From: Rhinopomastus cyanomelas
Lineage: Eukaryota > Chordata > Aves > Bucerotiformes > Rhinopomastidae
Direction of reading: 5' to 3'
Assembly: GCA_013400115.1 (NCBI GenBank)
Contig: VXBP01007107.1
Coordinates: forward strand, 744,001 to 808,000
Length of the DNA stretch: 64,000 nt
Shown here piece after piece: positions 37,405 through 50,013 of the stretch; the first letter of the stretch is position 1, and each line of letters opens with the position of its first letter. The position numbers and the translations under genes were made by a program. The notes under the pieces were generated by a model. That model was not told the DNA's origin. It made no database searches and saw only the letters and a program-made list of their open reading frames with translations.

Positions 37405-40014
37405 TATCATACCCAGCTTCAGAGCTGATGTTCAGAGAGGTTCCTTGGGGAAGGATTCACCAAGGAGGGACCCTTGGGCAGTTCCTCTGCTGTGCTGCTA
37501 ACCAGATGGAGACGCTAGTGTTTCCATATTCTGGTCCAGCACTTGCAAAAAGTGGCTTCAAAAACAATTTCACTGTTTGTATCTATTTTTTTTTTAACAC
37601 TTAGTTTTTATGAAGAGCTTTGTCAGTCTGTTCTGATTTCTCAAAAGAGATCCTGACATGTCTAGTGGATTTGCCCGATGTCAAGGCTTGATGTGCAGTC
37701 TTCCCTTGAGCTGGTTTTTTTTGACTCAGAGCCACAAGAAGTTGTACACCTGCTGCATCCTGTAATCACATTTAAGAAAATACATCCATGGCGTGAAGAC
37801 AAATGTTGTGGGTACGAGAAACACAGCTTAGAGGTGTCAGCTGGAGCTTGCAATACATGTGAGCATATGCTCTTACCTTTTACTGCTGTGTTTGATTAAA
37901 ACTTTCTAAAGAAGAACAGTTTTCTGGTCAATGTTTCGCATTGCAGTTCTATGAGACAGTAGAAGAATGTTTTCCTAAGAGCTGTATTTAAAGAAAGCTT
38001 ACAAATGCAAGTGTTGGCATGAATATACAGTGCTAATTTATCTCTATTACGCAACGCTAGCATGCATCACTTTCAGATCTGCCCAGACAAAGCTTTTCTT
38101 TGTGTAATGGGAATCTGCTTCATGAGTGGTCCATGACAAGCCCTCTGGGATTACATTGAAGGCTTCAGTACTCAGCACATCCAAAAATACTAAAAAGGAT
38201 TTTGTATTATTTAAGATAAGCCCTTCTACCTCTCTGCTTTTGCAATTCATAAGTAAATAACTTCTTTGATAATTCATCTGTACATTTTAAGTGTAATCAG
38301 CTACTTGCAAATAAGTGATGGATTTTACTGGAGATGGTAATTAGTGGTTTTAAGCAGCCTAACTTAGTGTGGTGAATTATGAAAATTGCAAACGTAGTGT
38401 CTGGTGCCTGTGAAATGAACAATTGTTTCTCCAGAAAACCAGAGAACTGTAAATCATCCTGCCGTGGGGAAGCTAGTATGGGTCAACCCACTTATGTTCT
38501 GCTGTTCCTTTCCCCTTAAACAAAGTGCTTCTTTTTAAGCCACATGATTTGTACCCTTGAGTGGGGCATGTTAATGGAGCAAGTGTTAGGCCTTCTCCTG
38601 ATGAATACATAGGACTGAAGATTATTAGTGAACCTGACTTTTGAACTTTCTCCTTGTTCCTGTGAAATACAGACAAGCAGCAGACCTTCCAAAATTAAAT
38701 TAAAGGCAAGGGAATGTTAATGTGACTAGGAAGCTCTCCGCTATCTTCCAAACAGTTACACGTTAAAAAATGGTTGACTTTTTTCTCCAAGAACTTTTGA
38801 GTATCATGCCATTTGAGCATTCATCTTAAAATAACACTGTTAATTAAGAATGGAGAAAGAGGGTGGCAACCCCTGCTAGACTTGCTCTCTACTGAGGAAC
38901 TATAGTTTTTGTCTGATGTAATCACACATAATCTCAAGGAGTGAGTTTAATTTTATTTTAAACATATCTATGTCTTAAACTTATAAATTAAATTACTGTT
39001 GTGATGGTATTTTCTTAACAGTGGTGATTTTACAGAAATATCTTCTACATTATTAGGTTTTGTTCCCAGCTTGAAATTTTTAATGAACCCTAACATAAAA
39101 TTCCCCAAAACCACTTACGCAATGTGTATTTAGGAGGTCAGCTGTGCACTGGGCAATGATAACGTTAAAATACATTATTAAAGCGTCAAGTATTAATTCT
39201 TATTCTCTTGCTGTAGATGGTAAAAGGTAGCACTTGAAGACTTATGTATCATGCTATTTTCTAGTCAATTAGTGGCTTCATTTGAATCACTGAACAGTCA
39301 TATAAATGTCTATTTTGAGCTTTGGTCAGAATAAAACCTATAAAATAAGAAAATACCTTCCATTACAGTCTTTCCTGGAAACGAATAAAAATAAATTGCA
39401 GCTACAGCCTTTGGTTGCAAATCCTGCAAAACAAGGATTAAAAGTTACTTTGCTTGCATAACTCATAGAGCCCAACAATACATCTAAATGCTAAAATGTT
39501 TCGAAAGAGTTGGAAACAAGTGCTAAGAGACACCTGCAAAAACTATTGGTTTAGAACTAAGTAATGCCAGTGATTTGTTTTCATATGTTTAAGGGGATAA
39601 CGCTAGTTTAATATCTAGTGAGCATTACAAAAAAAGGCTGGCAAGCGCACTTTCTTTTTCTTTTTAATAATTCTCTTGTGGAGACAAAAAATAGTGTTCA
39701 TTTCTGGAAAACAACTGATGTTTCACATGATAAAATGTAATTATTGAAAATTGAGAGAAACACTTTAAAAAAATTTCAATATCGTAAATACTGAAAAATA
39801 AGAAAAAATACTGTTTATTACATCACAAATACTAGTCGCGACATGTTAACATCCAGTCTCAGGTCCCATCAGCCCCAGGTTATTTAGCCACTATTGCAGT
39901 TCTGGTCACAGAGTACTATCACAAAACCCTATTAGAATGCATTAATAAACGTACACCCTAACCCGTGCATCCACTTCTGGGCTCCTCAGTAAAAAAAAGA
40001 CATGGACCTACTCT
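37405..40014. other. Unique AT-rich DNA, nothing recognised
   Basis: No gene or named repeat was recognised. Open frames are short and motif-free. Confidence 0.5.
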
Positions 40015-40465
40015 AACGAGTTGAATGTAGGGCTATAAAGATGACTAAGGGCTCAGAACATCTGATATATAAGGAGAGGTCGAGAGTGCTGCGTTTTGTC
40101 AGCCTGCGGAAGAGAAGGCTCAAGTGTTACTTATCCATGTGCACAAACGTGAGAGAAAGGAATGTAGAAGAGGGAAAGAAGGAGCCACTAGTTTCTGTCA
40201 GTATTGTCCTCTGACAGTACAAGAGGCAAAAGGCACAGATTAAAATACATGAAATTCCATCTGAAGACAGGGAAACACTTTTTTTTTTTACTGTGCAGGT
40301 GGTCAAAGGATGGACAAGGTGTCTGGGAGAGATTACAGTCTTCATCCTTGAAGACATGCTGGACTGGACACAGTCCTGGACTAACTGCTCTAGCTGACTC
40401 TGCTTGAGCAGTGGGGATAAACTTATCTCCAGAGATCCTTTACACCCTCAAACATTCTGTGATTT
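40015..40465 (+). mobile_element. Old CR1 LINE copy
   Basis: Diverged sense CR1 carrying the last part of ORF2 and the 3' UTR. GAAGAGAAGGCTCAAG at about 40108 and TTTTTTTACTGTGCAGGTGG at about 40285 align with the ORF2 end. ACTCTGCTTGAGCAGTGGGG and ACATTCTGTGATT form the 3' end. Many indels mark it as old. Confidence 0.78.
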
Positions 40466-43400
40466 CCAAAGGTAAACGATGTATGAGGATAGGCAAATGT
40501 GAATAGCTATGTCCTACTGGTGTTTTCTAACACGGTCTGCTTTAAGCCACCAAAGTCCTCACCCGACTCGCATAGAACCCTGTAACCCCAGCATCAATGT
40601 TTCGAAGCATAACTACTCTTGCATCACGAGTTCAGTTTCTGTTACTGCCGCAATATTGAAGAAAATTTAGATTTTAGTCTCATCCTTATGCCGCTTCCTC
40701 ATCTTTGTCTCTCTCTCTCTTAAATTTACATACACACATGCACATCTTTGCATCTTGTTTCCTTCACATTCCAACTGCCCAGGTCATTTTTCCCACACAG
40801 AGCATGTTGAGGAAAGTGCTATCAGCCACTTCTCCCCTACTGAGTCAGCAGTAGACAGCTGGCAGCTCCCCGGAGAGCTCTAGCGCCTGAGGACAAGAGA
40901 TGACATTTCTCTTGACCGCAGTATGCTATGTGTTACATAACTCAGCTGCTAAATCTTGAGAAATTAAAGAACATGGCAGTCGACTGAACACAATGTTTTT
41001 AGGGGGAAATTACAGCTAAAGTACAGTGGAAACTCTGATACTCCCTTATGGCAAATACTCTTGAAAAGCTGAGAGTGAAAACAGTCCTTGAAAGCATTTA
41101 CCAGCTGCAGACAGGCTTGGAGCCTAATGGCTCTTTGATCTTGTGTATGATGGGAAAAGCACCACTGGAAGCTTAAAGTCATCATTTTATGCAGATGTCA
41201 CAGAAGGAGACTCCACGTAGTTAAATTGTTCCATCTCAGATAAAATATTTATGAAAGCCATCACTTCCTCATTATCATCCAGGTGGATACAATAGACCAT
41301 TTCATAATGGAAATTAAATCTAAATGTTATCTTTGAGATTGGAGAACTAGAAGATGCTTTGATGAGAGAGAACTGCCTGTAATATTTATAAGCCTGTATG
41401 CAAAATCTGTAGTTGAGAAACACTGATTGTATCTAACAATTCAAACTCTATCATATTGTAAGTAAAGCCCTGTATAAACTGGCAACTGAATATGTACAAA
41501 GACAAATGAGCGACTTTTAACAAAAATAAAAATCTGGGATATAATTTCCTTTTTTATTCTGCGATCCCATTGTGATTGAAATCAGCAGAGATTTCATTCA
41601 AAATGTGCCCTGAAAACAAAATACCTTTGAAAATATTTTTAACAATGTTATTGGACAGTGTTTTAAACTAAATAATAGGATTTCTCTTACCCAATAACGA
41701 AAAAAAATAATAGCTTAAGTACTGAATTCTGACCCTTCTGAACTTTTAATGTAAATAATGCATGTAAAAGTCACAGAAGTGAGTGACAATAGCTCTTTAT
41801 AAACTATTTATTCAGAAGAATTCCAAGTAAGAAAAAAAAATGGAAGCCGACTCAAGTGAAACACAGACACTTTATGAAATGCGTTCTTAGAAATTCTAGG
41901 AGAAAAACTGTAGAGGAAATTGACTCTGAATTGTTTGCTAAATGAAATAAATTAACTTCTGTAAAAGAGCCCTTGGTTAAAAACAACAGAGATCATAACA
42001 TTTTTGTTTCAGTGCTATGCAGACAAAATCAAAGTTAAGGGTCAATCATCCTACACTCAAGAAGCTCATTAGAATCATAGAATCATAGAAGCTTATTAGA
42101 TGATTTATTTTTTCCCTCTTGCTTTCATTTTTACAAATTACTAGCTTTGTCCAAGATTTAGAGAGTACAGTATGTAACATTGAATTGTAAGATTGTCACT
42201 TTAAACTTAAGGATATAACAGTTACAAACAGCACCTAACTGTTAAGTCCAATATATGGATTGATCCTGTGGTTTTAATAGGAGGCAGCAGAGCAAATACA
42301 GGTGACTAATAAGAAAGCTATAGGTCATACTGTGGTTAACTAGTGTTACCACCTCAAAAATAGTTTTTTTAGATTTCTTCTGCTGCTTTCAGTGGGGAAG
42401 ACTACTTTTTATTTATTTCCTCTCTATTTTTCTGGTAGTAGTAAGATTCCCCTTTCTTACATTAAAAAAATAAAGAAATGAGGAACTGTTCTAGGCAACT
42501 ACAATGCTTTACTCCTGCATGATTTATGGTGTATAGATTTCTCCCTCCACAAGAAGTACCCATCTCTGTGTGTGAGCCATTTTGCAGGAGCCCCAACTCC
42601 TTCACTATGTTTCCCTCTCATGCTTTGCATGAACCCTTCTTGTTACTGGTCTGGTTGCTGTATGAATGCTGGTGTGCTGCAGTGATCTCTTCTGTCTCCT
42701 ATGCAAGAGCACAGTAAAAGCCTTCCTTGGTTCTCGTTTAGAAACCTTTCCTAAAAAGGAAAGAAAAATAAATAAATCTCTAATCTACTCAACTTTAAAT
42801 TTTTGCAAAGCTCGTATAATCCAGATACCTCTGCCACTTTAACAAATTTGGTTGCAATTAGACAGCAAGTTCAAGAAGTATTAATAAGAGAGAAGCATAC
42901 TGTCTCAATCACATCGTTGAAATTGTCTGACAAATGGAAATGGTTGGGGGAAGAAGAGTCTGTACTGGAGGGGGACAAAAACCTTTACATCATTGTTCAG
43001 CTTTTAGGAATGTGTACCAGGAAGCATAATTGATTAATCAGATATTAGCAAAATTTAAAAAGTGGAAGATCAAGAAGGTTTCTCACAGAGGTAATCGGCA
43101 GCAAACCTTTTTACTATTTACTACCTGCTATTAGAAATGTTTGTAAAAAGCATATGATTGTTTTTACAGTAATAGTCACTTAGGAGAAGGTATTTTCTAT
43201 TTTGCCCTAAATTAAAGATTCATCTATTACAGAAAGACCTGATATGAGTCCCTGTTTACACTATGCTGATGAGCACAGTATGTTTGCTAAGATAATGTCT
43301 AATAAAAATTCATTTTGACAGCCAATCCTTGGCAGTCCTGGCACACTGCTACAGCAGATGTTTCTTGCTTTAAGATAGCTGAAATGGCTTTTAACTACAT

Positions 43401-43848
43401 CCTGGAACTGAAGAGCACATGGGGAAGATCTTGGCAGGAATAAGGTACTGTGATCCACAAAAACTGGGCTTCTGTTTAGAGAGACTACAGAGAAAATGGG
43501 ATTGTCTCCTTTGGCTAAGGGAAGTCTGTCATCCTGGATAGACTTTGTTCTCTTGCTCTAATAATGAAAAAACATTTAAGTCTAATTTATAGTAGTTTTC
43601 TCTGTGTCACTTTCTAAATGTTGAATGTTAATGTTATTTCATAAACCAATAATCTCTACTTCACATTCTGCTGTGACAACCATACAAGTTGGTATAATTG
43701 TTGACCCCACATTTACTGAGCCATAGATCAAGATCAGACTTTTTTCTGCAGGCAATCCTGCTACCAATAGATGCAGTTCAACCACTTACCACTTACGGGG
43801 CTTGAGACAGTAGTTATACTTGATGCCTCCCTTTCTCAGGAAGACATA
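40466..43848. other. Unique AT-rich DNA, nothing recognised
   Basis: No gene was recognised. It contains a (TC)n run near 40709 and the tail-only insertion at 42061-42100. Confidence 0.5.
42061..42100 (-). mobile_element. Tail-only CR1 insertion or octamer duplication
   Basis: GAAGCTCATTAGA (42061-42073) is followed by two antisense CR1 tail octamers (ATCATAGA units) and then GAAGCTTATTAGA (42088-42100). The two flanks match at 12 of 13 positions, as expected for a target duplication around a retroinsertion cut back to its tail. No CR1 body is present. Confidence 0.5.
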
Positions 43849-44325
43849 TCAGACAGATTTGAGCAATTCCAAGGTGTGATCTGTTGAGCCTTTCACAGTT
43901 TTAGTGATCCCCTTTGAATCCACATCTATGAGGAATTCCTGGCATCCCTGTCAGGGCCAATGATGTCAGTTACTCCATTTCCATACTGCTTGAGCACAAT
44001 GAAGCTCTGTTCTTGGATGTCCTCAGGATGACACCCTAACACATATAACAGTATCATTTTGTGCTCTCTGTCTAATTGGTTTTCTCTTAGAAATTTGTCA
44101 AAGCTGGATACTGATGGCATAGCTGACTGAAAAGTCAAAAAGATTATTTGAGTTTTACTTCTTGACGTGTTTCTCAAAATTAAATAACTTCCTTAAATGT
44201 CATAGAGCATGTCTACAAGTCAGGCATCGTACCGATTTCACTGGTGTTGTTGCAGATCTCCCAGGAGAGAGAGTACAGAGATGATTCATCATAGCTCACA
44301 CTTTGCTTCTCTTTCAGTAAAGGGA
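43849..44325 (-). pseudogene. Possible remnant of a spliced gene (unrecognised)
   Basis: On the minus strand an AG acceptor preceded by a T-rich stretch (AG at 44127-44128) opens a 66-codon frame. It reads SAMPSVSSFDKFLRENQL, later LLYVLGCHPEDIQEQS and QYGNGVTDIIGP, and stops at 43926. Just past a one-base shift, another frame reads CQEFLIDVDSKG, ITKTVKGSTDHTLELLKSV, and stops at 43849. Upstream at 44213-44325 a further protein-like piece reads LKEKQSVSYDESSLYSLSWE. The composition looks coding, but I do not recognise the protein. The splice phases do not join cleanly, and a frameshift is needed. It may be a decayed gene or chance. Confidence 0.25.
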
Positions 44326-44824
44326 GGATCAGTCATATGAGTAACTGCAGCAAATATTAGCTTACCTTTCTCCCATTAAAATACCTCTCACCTAAAACCC
44401 GAGCAAGATATGTCAAACTACTGCACTCACCACTTGGTGATGCTCCCTCTATTAGTCATTAATTTTACTCATAAATGTATAATTAAACTGCCCAAGATGA
44501 AACAGGCTGTTGCAAGCTTTGAGCTGTTTCAAGTTCTTTGCTTTATGTGAACTTAACGTGTTCTCAAAACTCAGTAGCATTTCATGTTTTTCTTAATTTT
44601 CCTAATTTGAAATGCAAATGGTTATAAGATTGAGTGGGCAATGAAAACAGACATTTTCTACTTGAAGAAGACATGCGCCAATCCCTTGAGATCATTAGCT
44701 TTTAGTAAGGGTTTCTGTCCCTATCAGACAGGGCTCAAACATCTTTTTGTAAGATATTCTTTCTATGTTCAATAAATACCACAGGAAAAACAGAACTGCT
44801 CAATTGTTTGCTATATTTAGAGTG
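44326..44824. other. Unique DNA, nothing recognised
   Basis: No gene or repeat seen. A donor-like AAAGGTAAGC occurs on the minus strand near 44365, without other support. Confidence 0.4.
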
Positions 44825-44918
44825 CATTGGTCTAGGTGGTCCTGCTCTGGAAGGGGGATTAGACTAGAGGATCATTTGAGGTCCCCTCCAATCCCTACTG
44901 TCTTGTGATTCTGTGACT
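44825..44918 (+). mobile_element. CR1 LINE stub, 3' end
   Basis: Sense CR1 starts ATTGGTCTAGGTGGTCCTGC and ends CTCCAATCCCTACTGTCTTG plus GATTCTGTGA. Its 5' truncation falls at the same consensus position as the stubs at 18395 and 20199. Confidence 0.92.
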
Positions 44919-45570
44919 ATTCCTAACTCGTCAGGAGTTTTTTTCCAAAAAAGGAACAAAGAATGCCTGATGACTGTGCTGATACCCTCTATCTACAAAG
45001 AAAAGGAAAAGAAGCAAGGAACTGCCACTGTGCCAACAGGCTCAGGATGCTTAATCTCTACCAAAAAAGAAGTCTGGGGGAAAAAAACCCATAATTTAGA
45101 AATTAATTACCTTTTTGTATATCCACAATAGAATTCATAGCTGTACTTATCCCCGTGAACCAAGAATTTCACAGTGTTCCAGCAACAGGACTGATAACAT
45201 CCACTGCTGTAGCGGGACATGGCCATCTTTAATTGTAAAAGCACCTGAGTGGTAGAATTACACTGTCAGAGACAAAGCTCGAGAGGTTGCAGTCAGAAAG
45301 TAAACTCTAGTGATGATACTCACCAGCGGGCTCTTCAGCTGTACTCGACAGAGTCCTGATGCAGTTTCTCTTGGTGCCTCTGAGTGCTTGGGACAGAAAT
45401 GTATACAGGCACTTCATGGGATATATCCCAGGATGGAGGCCAATCTCCCAGTCCCTGTGAAGTCAAGAACTAACTACATTTCCTTGAGGATGAAAGTCTG
45501 AAGACTTACACTGCATGCTACATGGAGCCCGTAATGATCAGGGATATTCCTGAGTCAGACAAACACAAGT

Positions 45571-46105
45571 GAATCATAGAATAGAATCACAGAATTGGAT
45601 TGGAAGGGACCTCAAAAGATCATCCAGTCCAATCCCCCTGACACAGCAGGATCACCTAGACCAAGTCACACAGAAACATATCCAGGTGGGTTTCAAAAAT
45701 CTCCAGAGAAGGAGACTCCACAACCTCTCTGGGCAGCCTGTTCCAGGGCTCTGTGACCCTCACTGTGAAGAAGTTCCTTCTCATATTTATACGGAACCTC
45801 CGATGTACAGCTTGTACCCATTGCCCCTTGTCCCATCACCAGATGACAGTGAAGAGAGCCTGGCTTGGTCCTGCTGACACCCACCCCTCACATATGTGTA
45901 GGCATTAATGAGGGCACCCCTCAGTCTTGTCTTCTCCAAGCTAAAGAGATTCAGCTCCCTCAGCCTTTCCTCATAAGGGAGCTTCCTTCATCATCTTCAT
46001 TGCTCTATGCTGGACTCCCTCCAGCAGCAATGTGTCCTTCTTGAACTGAGGGACCAGAAGTGGGCACAATACTCCAGATGTGGTCTCACTAGTGCAGAGT
46101 AGTGA
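45571..46105 (-). mobile_element. CR1 LINE, 535-base 3' portion
   Basis: Antisense CR1 begins with the tail (ATCATAGAATAGAATCACAG) and the 3' UTR (GGAAGGGACCTCAAAAGATC). It continues through the C-terminal part of ORF2 (GGGCAGCCTGTTCCAGGGCT, GTCTTCTCCAAGCTAAAGAG). It ends in CAGATGTGGTCTCACTAGTG, a common upstream CR1 segment. The reading frame is interrupted. The body is fairly well preserved. Confidence 0.94.
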
Positions 46106-46614
46106 AGAAGCTGTTAGAATGGTAAAGCTGTTTCAGTAAATATGGTAGTTGAATATTATGACTAAAAATCCACAGGCTTGGTATTAACCTGGGAGTATAG
46201 GAGCTCCAGACGTGCCTGGGCTAGCCTATGGCCTTAGCTGATCTTAATTCGTTTTAGCTACAACAGCTATTACCTAGCGGTCGGGTTCATCTTCAGATTA
46301 CAGTGAGGAAAAAAAAAAAGCATTCCTCGTAGACTAAAGTATCTATAATCATCAAATATGGCTTACAAGAGTGTAAACACAGAGTGGTACTAGACATTCT
46401 GAGGTAAATAAAAGTCACAATGGCCAGTCAGTGTTTACTGCAGGAATGCCGTCTTGGTAAGCCGGTTTAGGTGTGCAACAAGGCCTAGAAAATAAACGAC
46501 TGAACTTACACAACAATAAATGAGAGGAAATTAAGAGAGTGTTTATGTACACATTGAGAGAATGGATAAACATAAACACAAATGGACCCCAAGACAAAAA
46601 GGAAGGAAGCCCTT
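46106..46614. other. Unique DNA, nothing recognised
   Basis: No gene seen. The 162-codon minus frame at 46415-46903 is largely the antisense shadow of the CR1 copy at 46615. Confidence 0.5.
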
Positions 46615-46845
46615 TAGTAATAGGACAAGAGGAAATGGGGTCAAGTTGCGCCAAGGGAGGTTCAGATTGCATGTAGGAAAACCTTCTCCACAGAAAGACT
46701 GATGAGTCATTGGAACAGGTTGCCCAGGGAGGTGGTAGACGTGACATTTCAGGAAATGGTTTCGTGGTTAGATGTTGTAGGGCTGGCAGTTGGACTTGAT
46801 GAACTTGAAGGTCTTTCTTAATCTGGGTGATTCTGATTCTTTTCC
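46615..46845 (+). mobile_element. CR1 LINE fragment, older subfamily
   Basis: Sense CR1 from late ORF2 into the 3' UTR: GTAATAGGACAAGAGGAAAT, GGGTCAAGTTGCGCCAAGGG, GGAACAGGTTGCCCAGGGAG, then GTTGGACTTGATGAAC and GGGTGATTCTGATTCT. It is moderately diverged. Confidence 0.88.
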
Positions 46846-47015
46846 CCAGAATCATCAAGCATTTGCTGCTATAGAGGTGGGGATATATACAACTTGCTGG
46901 CATCCTTTCCCATCTCTTCTGGTCAACAATTTAAGAACCTTGTGGGACACTGAAGTGAGTGCAACCCCAGAGAAAGTAAGACTAATAATTCTTTTCTGTG
47001 TACTTGGTTGTATTC

Positions 47016-47533
47016 TCTTCTAGTTTCAGCCAGAATAGAGTTAATTTTCTCCCTAGTAGCTGGTACAGTGCTGTGGTTTGGATTTTGAATTAGAATAATG
47101 TTGATAACACACTGATGTTTTCAGTAGTTGCTAAGTAGTGTTTATATTAAGTCAGGGACATTTCAGCTTCTCATACCCTGCCAGCAAGAAAGCTGGAGGG
47201 GCACAAGAAGCTGGGAGTAGACATAGCCAAGACACCCGACCACAACTGTCCAACGGGAAATTCTGTACCATGGGGTGTCGTCTAAACTGCAAGGAAGGCT
47301 GACCAGAGGCTGCTGCTCAGGAACTGACTGGACATCTGTTGACAAGTGGTGAGCAATTGCGTCACTTGTTTTGTATATTCTGATTCTTTTATTATTATTG
47401 TATTATTATCATCATCACCATTATCAGCCCATAGGTTGTTTTTTTTCAAATCCTTGTTCCCATCCTACCCGGAGACAGGGATGAGCCAATGGCTGATTGG
47501 TACTTAGTTGTCAGCTGGAGTTAAACCACAACA
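47016..47533 (+). mobile_element. Solo LTR of an avian endogenous retrovirus, sense
   Basis: Near its 5' end it reads TTTCAGCCAGAATAGAGTTA. Then come TAGCTGGTACAGTGCTGTGG, GATAACACACTGATGTTTTC and CTGGAGGGGCACAAGAAGCT. TGGTGAGCAATTGCGTCACT and an ATT/ATC trinucleotide run (about 47386-47425) follow. It ends CTGGAGTTAAACCACAACA. This is an LTR type I know as very common in bird genomes. The usual first bases TGT read TCT here, and the flanking 5-mers (TATTC/CCTTC) match only partly. No retroviral genes flank it, so it is a solo LTR. Confidence 0.88.
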
Positions 47534-49823
47534 CCTTCCTATATTAATTTGGACTATACCTGTTAGTACCATTATTATATGGTAGCATTGTGTTATTAAT
47601 ATTATACTACTTGCTTTATTTTTATTAGACTATCAAATTAGACTTGCAGCTAGACTCCACATATATGGAACGAGTTTCCTTCTGGCAATAATATTTTGAG
47701 GGTTACACTGTGCATGCAGTTTCCAAGTTCATGCATTAGTAATAGCAATTTTCCAGTGCTTTATCATTGTACACCCTCAGTGAACTTTTGCTTTCCCAAA
47801 GTATTCAGGTCATTGCCTGCAACAGTGAACAACATTTACAGCCATCATGTAAAAATGATTAATTCCTTACAAATATTGTAGACCACATCTAAAATTCCTA
47901 TCTCCTGTCCACAGCTGGCCTGATTAATATACAACCCAGAAGCACAACCCAAAAATGCATAAAAATTCATTGCAAAAAAACATGACTTCAGATCACAAAG
48001 CATGACAGATCACAAAATGATAATGATTAGTTTTCCAAAGTAGTGTTGGAATCAGACCTTTTTTATGTTCACTTGAATTATGGCAGCTTGATATGTCCAC
48101 ATCTTGAATGTGAATGCAGTACATCTCATAATCAAAGGCAAATCTTTTTTCTTGAACAACAACAACAAAAGCATCATGTCTACTAGGAAAAAGAAGCACT
48201 GCAAATTCTGTCTCTCTGCTCCCCCCCCTTAAAATCTACTAGTGTATTGAAAACCTCTAAATCTGAGCTGCAGACCCACCTCTCCACCATCTCCTATAAG
48301 GCCTTGTACCATACCAGCCTTTCCAGTTCACACTGAGAGACGACAAATTTGACAAGACATTGCCTAGGTACAGTTCAGACCATCTAGACTGACTGAAAAC
48401 TGTGTTTTCAGTGTGACATTTGCACTTACAACTCTGTCAACAAGAGGGTTCATCCAACAAGAATTGCAACTATTTCAAAGAAATGCAGGCAAATTCAAAG
48501 GGACTATCGAGCCCATAAATTTAATATACAAGCAACAAAATAACATTTTAACCACAAGAAATTAATGTCTTCTATATTTGTAGTATTTTGTCTATTAACT
48601 ATTTTAAAACGTTTGTTGCAACTCTTGCTAACAAAATTTTAGCCTCCATTGCTTCAAAGCAGTCATTTTGACATTTCAGATTCTTCATCTACAATTTATC
48701 TGCATGATCTCTAACACAGCATGAGAAGAGCTCATGTGGACAGAAAATGTTAGTATGGAAAGTTCTGCCTAAGGAATAAGCCGGACTGAGCAGGCACTCT
48801 AATAGATGATCCCTGAGGTCACTGATCCACTCAAATAAAGATATTATGCAGTTAGAAATATGTTCTGGAGACATACACATGCGTATCTTCTGTTAGGGCT
48901 GACTTTTCTGACCTAAAATAAACCACTCTTAATGAGCATTTCCTCTACTCATTGTTTCCCGACGTGAATGCACAAGAAGTCTCTTCCTGCTCCCGTGTAA
49001 GAAAAAAGACAAGCAGCGTTATACCAAAACCTGTTTGCCATGAGCATTCACAAAGGCATTTATCTTTTCTCTAGTTTGCAAAATTACATAATTACAGTCT
49101 TTTTCCTATAATCTCTTTTTCTACAAATTAATGAGACAAATTCAGGTGGCCATGTAAGCAATTTGAGGTGGGTCACATGATATTTCTCATGCGTATGCAT
49201 TAGATGTGTCTGAGATGTCCAAGGAGCATAAGTATTTCTAATTTAAGCATGATGTCCATACAAAACTTAAGCCAAAAAAGAAAATAATATCATAAGTATC
49301 TGTCTAACATTATAAAAGTGAGCCTTTCCCCACCAAGTTATCATGTGAAATACAGTCTATTCCAATTTTGCAAGTAATAGGCAATATATGACCAAGAGAT
49401 GACCTATGCTCAGGTTATGCAGTCACTGTATTCCCACGACCTTTTCTCTACACTGCGGATCATCTACTTACAAAGAAAAAAATGTCAGGTAAATATTTTT
49501 CCTAATGAATAATACAACATGCACCATTAATTTTTCATACCAGGAATTTAATTTTAGCACACGCAATGTGGAAGTGCATATTTATCTGCAAAAACACTGC
49601 TGAGAAGGTCTTGCAGCACTTGTACGAATGACTGCTGTTTGAATTGGAGGGCTGCCCCACTTGTAACATACCTGCAACCAAACCTGAAGATCTATCACAT
49701 GGGAGAGAGGAAGCTTTCACCCTTAGTTAAATTTTACAAGGTTCTTCTATTTCTTTCCTTTCTAACAATTGCAGCTTTTAAACAAAACACCTATACCTGC
49801 AGCCCCGACCCAGACACCGTGTG
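47534..49823. other. Unique AT-rich DNA, nothing recognised
   Basis: No gene or named repeat was recognised. Confidence 0.5.
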
Positions 49824-50013
49824 TCATAGAATCATAGAATCATTACGGATTGGAAGGGACCTCAAAAGATCATCTAGTCCAATCCACCTGCAACAGCAGG
49901 ATCACCTAAACCAAGTCACACAGGAACCCGTCCAGTCGGGTCTTGAATATCTCCAGTGAGGGAGACTCCACAACCCCCCTGGGCAGCCTGTTCCAGGGCT
50001 CTGTCACCCTCCA
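49824..50013 (-). mobile_element. CR1 LINE 3' fragment
   Basis: Antisense CR1 with two tail octamers (CATAGAATCATAGAATCATT), then GGAAGGGACCTCAAAAGATC and ACCAAGTCACACAGGAACCC. The ORF2 end reads GGGAGACTCCACAACCCCCC. It is truncated after CTGTCACCCTCCAAGG and has low divergence. Confidence 0.94.

Noticed and set aside
40127..40407. Overlapping 67-76 codon frames on both strands
   Set aside because: Both lie within an old CR1 copy and are fragments of its decayed sequence.
46415..46903. 162-codon minus-strand frame
   Set aside because: Much of it lies opposite a sense CR1 copy (46615-46845). It is the antisense shadow of CR1 and has no motif of its own.
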